DNA of 8,029 nt, taken from Candidatus Saccharimonadota bacterium. Lineage in GTDB: Bacteria; Patescibacteriota; Saccharimonadia; Saccharimonadales; SZUA-47. The stretch lies in NCBI GenBank assembly GCA_017993025.1, contig JAGONL010000038.1, positions 1-8,029 of the forward strand, written 5' to 3'. A program made the translations under genes and the position numbers. Below are positions 5,329 to 8,029 of this stretch, piece by piece. Within the stretch, counting starts at the first letter, position 1; each line of letters begins with the position of its first letter. The notes under the pieces are model-generated. The model was not told the origin of the DNA and searched no databases. It worked only from the letters and a program-made list of their open reading frames with translations.

Positions 5329-6502
5329 ATTATGGGCTACAGACACAGCTGATTCTCTTGACCCCGACGTGGAGAAATATACCATCGGAAAAGATAGCCA
5401 CGTAGATAAAAAACTTATCGGCTACGACATAACAGCAACTATTGCACATAGTGAGATGCTGGTTGGCTTAAAAGTATTGAGTGTAAAAGAACAAAAACTA
5501 ATAAAAAAATCTCTAGATAAACTATCTCTGGCTTTGGTGCAAGATGATTTTTCGCTTCTAGGCTTTGAGGATTGTCATAGCTACATTGAGGCGTATTTAA
5601 CCGAACATGTAGGAGAGTCAGGTAAGAAAATTCATACAGCAAGAAGTAGAAACGACCAATCATTGACTATGATGAGGCTTTATATTAAAGATTCTATAAA
5701 AATACACATTAAGCAGGTACAGGCGCTTGAGCAAAAATTAAGTTACGTTGCTGAAAAATATAATGATATTGCAATGCCGGGCTATACGCACATGCAAAAA
5801 GCAATGCCTACAACTGTCGGTGCCTGGCTAAGCGCCTTTGCAGAAGCATTGCATGATTCAGTATTTGCGCTGGAAGCAACGCTATCAATTATTGACCAAA
5901 ACCCTCTTGGATCAGGCGCTGGGTTTGGTAGCAGTTTTAATATTGACAGAAATATTACTACAAAGAGTTTAGGGTTTGCAAAGACTCAAGAGAATCCAAT
6001 ATATTGTGGTCTATCCAGAGGATATTTTGAAATCATATGCTTGCAGTCTATGAATCTGAGTATGGTTATAATTGGCAAGCTAATGTCAGATTTACTACTG
6101 TTTACAACACAAGAATTTTGTTTTTTTAGTCTGCCTAAAAAATATACTACAGGCTCTTCAATAATGCCCCACAAACACAATCTAGACGCACTAGAAATAG
6201 CTAGAGGTAAGTGCCATATATTCAGCTTCCACCAACAAAAAATTCAGTCGATATTTGGGACTATAGGCAGTGGCTACCAAAGAGATTTGCAACTGACGAA
6301 AGAAATATTTGTTGAGGCTGTGGAAGACGCGGAGGAAACTATTAAGATACTTACAAAAATTATAGGTGAGCTTGAAGCGCATGAGAGTTGTCTGGAAAAA
6401 GCTATAACACCAGAAATGCACAGCGTTACTCTGATAAATGGGCTAGTATCTAGTGGTATGAGCTTTAGAGATGCGTATGTAGATGTAAAAATGAAGCTTT
6501 AG
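5318..6502 (+). CDS. argH: Argininosuccinate lyase, short C-terminus
   Basis: Splits argininosuccinate into arginine and fumarate (EC 4.3.2.1); fumarase/aspartase superfamily, normally a tetramer. HTARSRNDQ (106-114), GYTHMQKAMP (155-164, catalytic-site His158), NPLGSGAGFGSSF (195-207) and the signature loop GSSIMPHKHN (279-288, with the reactive Ser) are all present. The style (KLW start, MPHK loop, FRDAY near the end) resembles the Bacteroidetes-type enzyme as I recall it. At 394 residues it stops just after SFRDAYVDV, where typical enzymes (about 440-460) continue for some 45-60 residues, so the C-terminal tail is missing. Neither other forward frame after the stop restores it. GGAG at 5305-5308 is nine bases before the ATG, which overlaps argG by 11 bases. 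All eight Arg codons are AGA/AGG. Probably functional, since the active-site blocks are complete, but this is not proven. Confidence 0.93.
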   Translation: MKTKLWATDTADSLDPDVEKYTIGKDSHVDKKLIGYDITATIAHSEMLVGLKVLSVKEQKLIKKSLDKLSLALVQDDFSLLGFEDCHSYIEAYLTEHVGESGKKIHTARSRNDQSLTMMRLYIKDSIKIHIKQVQALEQKLSYVAEKYNDIAMPGYTHMQKAMPTTVGAWLSAFAEALHDSVFALEATLSIIDQNPLGSGAGFGSSFNIDRNITTKSLGFAKTQENPIYCGLSRGYFEIICLQSMNLSMVIIGKLMSDLLLFTTQEFCFFSLPKKYTTGSSIMPHKHNLDALEIARGKCHIFSFHQQKIQSIFGTIGSGYQRDLQLTKEIFVEAVEDAEETIKILTKIIGELEAHESCLEKAITPEMHSVTLINGLVSSGMSFRDAYVDVKMKL

Positions 6503-6520
6503 TTATCCCGGTATTTTTGG

Positions 6521-6529
6521 TGGTACAAT
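6521..6529 (+). promoter_or_regulatory. Extended -10 promoter before the small membrane protein gene
   Basis: TGG followed by TACAAT (6524-6529) gives an extended -10, the same hexamer as the protease promoter. No convincing -35 is present at 16-18 bases. Transcription would begin near 6536. It marks a new unit after argH, for which no terminator is visible. Confidence 0.5.
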
Positions 6530-6554
6530 AATTTCAAACGGTTTGCTGAAATTA
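6529..6554 (+). repeat. Inverted repeat at the -10/transcription start
   Basis: Perfect seven-base arms TAATTTC (6529-6535) and GAAATTA (6548-6554) are separated by 12 bases. The left arm begins at the last base of the -10 box and covers the expected transcription start. This is a suitable position for a repressor operator; as RNA only part of it would be transcribed. The arms are AT-rich, so chance is possible. Confidence 0.4.
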
Positions 6555-6572
6555 AAAATGGGGGTATTTCGC

Positions 6573-6914
6573 GTGAAGGATAATGAAAAAAATAGGATGT
6601 TAACTGGCGTAATTCTTGTCGGGGTAGGGCTTGTGCTATTGGCTACACTACTAAACTGGTTAAATGCGCTAACTGTATATAACACTGCAGTACCAATTTT
6701 GTTGATTATATTTGGGTTTGCTGTTGTGTCTGCTCCAAGTGCAACTAGGCAAAATGTTAGTTTAGGGATTGGTGCACTACTTGTAGGTGTGGTTGGATTG
6801 CTAGCACGATTCGATTTACTAGGTGATAAAATTGCAAACGGAGTTTTGGGGTTTATTCTGTTAATCGGGGGGTTAGTTTACTTAACACATTTTGCTGAAA
6901 AACATTCCAAATAA
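6573..6914 (+). CDS. Small four-helix membrane protein of unknown function
   Basis: Unrecognised, 113 residues from GTG 6573. The frame extends upstream to ATG 6558 (118 residues) and TTG 6543 (123 residues). GTG is preferred because GGGGG (6560-6564) lies eight bases before it, while the earlier codons have no purine-rich site and TTG 6543 falls inside the inverted repeat. After a short charged N-terminus (VKDNEKNR), four hydrophobic segments follow: roughly 10-30, 38-57, 65-82 and 91-106, with little loop between them, ending in a short basic tail. This looks like a compact integral membrane protein. The sequence is Leu/Val/Gly-rich without any motif I can name. It lies upstream of two more hydrophobic proteins, so the three may share a membrane role. 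Coding status is well supported; function is unknown. Confidence 0.75.
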   Translation: MKDNEKNRMLTGVILVGVGLVLLATLLNWLNALTVYNTAVPILLIIFGFAVVSAPSATRQNVSLGIGALLVGVVGLLARFDLLGDKIANGVLGFILLIGGLVYLTHFAEKHSK

Positions 6915-6935
6915 TGTGATGATATGAAAATTTGC

Positions 6936-6970
6936 TTGCAAAAATTAATAATTTGGCGTAATACTATACT
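6936..6970 (+). promoter_or_regulatory. Candidate promoter for the seven-helix protein gene
   Basis: TATACT (6965-6970) is five of six to the -10 consensus, but no good -35 lies 17 bases upstream. TTGCAA (6936-6941) is 17 bases from TAATAC (6959-6964), a weaker -10. The gap of 77 bases after the previous gene is otherwise unexplained, so a promoter is plausible. Confidence 0.35.
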
Positions 6971-6978
6971 TATTAAGT

Positions 6979-6986
6979 AAAGGAGG
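6979..6986 (+). promoter_or_regulatory. Strong ribosome binding site
   Basis: AAAGGAGG is five bases before ATG 6992. The near-perfect match fixes that start and predicts high translation of the following membrane protein. Confidence 0.85.
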
Positions 6987-6991
6987 CGTAG

Positions 6992-7645
6992 ATGTTATTA
7001 ACAGCGTTGGTGCTGATGGCCACTGGATTAGTGGTTAGTTTGTTAGGTTTTTCATTGTTTAGGTTGCTATTACCTGTAGTAGGGCTAGTAACTGGAACAA
7101 TCGCAGGATTTACAGGATTTCAAGGTGTTTTCGGAAGTGGAGCCGTAAGCTCTACGGTAGCTGTGTTTTTTGCAATAACTGTAGGGCTAGTACTGGCCTT
7201 ATTGTCGTTTGCGTTTTTTGAACTTGCTGTAGTAGTTCTAAGCGGTATAGTTGGTGCAATTGCGCTGTCATATCTAGGTGTAGTAATTGGGCTAAACGGC
7301 GAAGGCGTGGTTGTATTTCTAATGTCTGTTGCTGGATTTATCATGGGAGCGTCAATTGCAAGTAGCGGGCCTATGAGTGCAAGTTTAGTTATGACTATGA
7401 CGGCTTTTGCTGGAGTGGCGTTTATGCTGGCTGGAATATTCTTAGTTGCTGGTCACCTAAGTCTAAACGATTTGCACGACCAAGGTGTCGTTTCTTCAGT
7501 TATTAGAGTAGTCGACCAGTCTTTCCTATGGTTGTTTGTGTGGTTTAGTGGTTCGTTGATAGCTAGACAAATACAAATGCAACTAGTGTTAAGCGAGATG
7601 GTAAAAAGTTCGTACAGTTTTGATGCTAAGGGAAATAGAAAATAA
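6992..7645 (+). CDS. Seven-helix membrane protein, TM7S3/TM198-like (DUF4203-type) pattern
   Basis: A 217-residue, very hydrophobic protein. Hydrophobic segments are at about 2-19, 24-43, 54-72, 74-98, 105-123, 131-154 and 176-192, so seven passes are likely, followed by a polar tail of about 25 residues (basic at the end). The start of the protein (GFSLFRLLLPVVGLVTGTIAGF, split over residues 19-40) and the repeated Gly/Ala/Val-rich helices recall the TM7S3/TM198-like domain; this is a pattern judgement and not a proven match. No catalytic or transport motif is visible. Residues 155-175, between helices 6 and 7, form the longest polar loop and probably the only sizeable exposed part. It has its own strong ribosome binding site and sits 32 bases ahead of another small membrane protein, so these two are probably co-transcribed. 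Function unknown. Confidence 0.82.
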   Translation: MLLTALVLMATGLVVSLLGFSLFRLLLPVVGLVTGTIAGFTGFQGVFGSGAVSSTVAVFFAITVGLVLALLSFAFFELAVVVLSGIVGAIALSYLGVVIGLNGEGVVVFLMSVAGFIMGASIASSGPMSASLVMTMTAFAGVAFMLAGIFLVAGHLSLNDLHDQGVVSSVIRVVDQSFLWLFVWFSGSLIARQIQMQLVLSEMVKSSYSFDAKGNRK

Positions 7646-7677
7646 TTAAGTATTCATAGAAAGAGGTTATAAAGGAT

Positions 7678-7992
7678 ATGGCAAAGCAAAGTTATAAAAA
7701 AATTACAGCAGTTAAAGCAAGCACAATAGCTATGTTTGAAGGAACTTTTGCAGGTGCGGTTGGGTTTGTAGTTGCAGTAATGTACAGTCTAAACACAACT
7801 GTAGAAATTGCAGAAGCAACAAATAGCACATTAAAAGGTTTGTCTTTTGGGCTTGCTACAGGAATTGTTAGCCTACTTGTTCTTCCACTAATCTATTTTG
7901 CACTAGGCTGGATTGTAGGTTATCTACACGGTGCAGTATTTAACGCTGTAGCTGGAAGTTCTGGCGGTATCGAAGTAAAAATCGAAGAATAA
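7678..7992 (+). CDS. Small two-helix membrane protein, possibly DUF3566-like
   Basis: A 104-residue protein with a basic N-terminus (MAKQSYKKITAVKAS), a hydrophobic segment at about 19-38, a short polar loop (39-54), a second long hydrophobic stretch (about 56-83) and a C-terminal piece ending FNAVAGSSGGIEVKIEE. That ending, an LFN...GG(I/V).V motif after the last helix, resembles DUF3566 proteins known from actinobacteria; the central region is shorter, so the match is tentative. Two purine-rich sites precede the ATG: AAGAGG at 7661-7666 (11 bases away) and AAAGGA at 7671-7676 (one base away), neither ideally spaced. It follows the seven-helix gene by 32 bases without a terminator, so they are likely one transcript. 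Function unknown. Confidence 0.8.
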   Translation: MAKQSYKKITAVKASTIAMFEGTFAGAVGFVVAVMYSLNTTVEIAEATNSTLKGLSFGLATGIVSLLVLPLIYFALGWIVGYLHGAVFNAVAGSSGGIEVKIEE

Positions 7993-8011
7993 GATAATTC
8001 AAACATAAAAC

Positions 8012-8019
8012 AAAAGGAG
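8012..8019 (+). promoter_or_regulatory. Ribosome binding site of a gene beyond the right edge
   Basis: AAAAGGAG lies 20 bases after the last stop codon, 10 bases before the window ends, with no terminator between. Another co-directional gene probably starts at or just past the edge and belongs to the same transcript. Confidence 0.5.
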
Positions 8020-8029
8020 TCATAAAAAG

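Noticed and set aside
6503..6600. Frameshift or readthrough restoring the ArgH C-terminus
   Set aside because: Reading through the TAG, or in the next open forward frame, gives no residues resembling the expected ArgH tail, and the other frame is closed at once.
1..8029. tRNA/rRNA genes, CRISPR arrays, insertion sequences or attachment sites
   Set aside because: No cloverleaf with conserved arms, spaced direct repeats, transposase motifs or long terminal inverted repeats were seen on either strand.

Overview
The window is an AT-rich bacterial chromosome segment with nine protein genes on the plus strand, plus one probable leader-peptide ORF. Genes are tightly packed, with overlaps of 1, 8 and 11 bases at several junctions. 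The reduced layout, the arginine genes without the rest of the pathway, and the run of small hydrophobic proteins (one with a TM7S3/TM198-like repeat pattern) suggest the Candidate Phyla Radiation (Patescibacteria), most likely Saccharibacteria. That placement is inference. TGA is used as a stop and never appears inside the recognised genes, so the UGA=Gly code of Gracilibacteria/Absconditabacteria is not indicated.

Layout: (1) 1-2551 holds a co-directional string: the 3' end of DNA polymerase I (polA), an unrecognised membrane protein overlapping it by one base, a HAD-family hydrolase, and a histidine-phosphatase-family protein overlapping the HAD gene. (2) 2589-3874 is a separate unit: a strong promoter fires almost directly onto the GTG start of an exported, membrane-anchored chymotrypsin-fold serine protease. 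(3) 3886-6502 is the arginine unit argG-argH, the two steps that turn citrulline plus aspartate into arginine plus fumarate. (4) 6521-7992 carries three small to medium hydrophobic proteins of unknown role. A ribosome binding site at the right edge suggests another gene just outside.

The most interesting element is the 195-base gap before argG. It holds a 20-codon ORF with three arginine codons (CGC CGA .. .. CGT), then an intrinsic terminator, then argG. The RNA can form three hairpins in the order of a classical amino-acid attenuator: a 1:2 stem covering the Arg codons, a 2:3 antiterminator (10 of 11 positions paired) and a 3:4 terminator. This reads as arginine-sensing transcription attenuation of argGH. 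All three leader Arg codons are CGN, whereas argG and argH use AGA/AGG for 16 of 17 arginines, so the sensing codons differ from those the enzymes need.

Other points of note: motif C of PolA reads HDS instead of HDE and lies just after a heptamer tandem repeat; ArgH seems to lack its usual C-terminal tail; the protease has a divergent active-site context; and some starts lie only a few bases downstream of predicted transcription starts.
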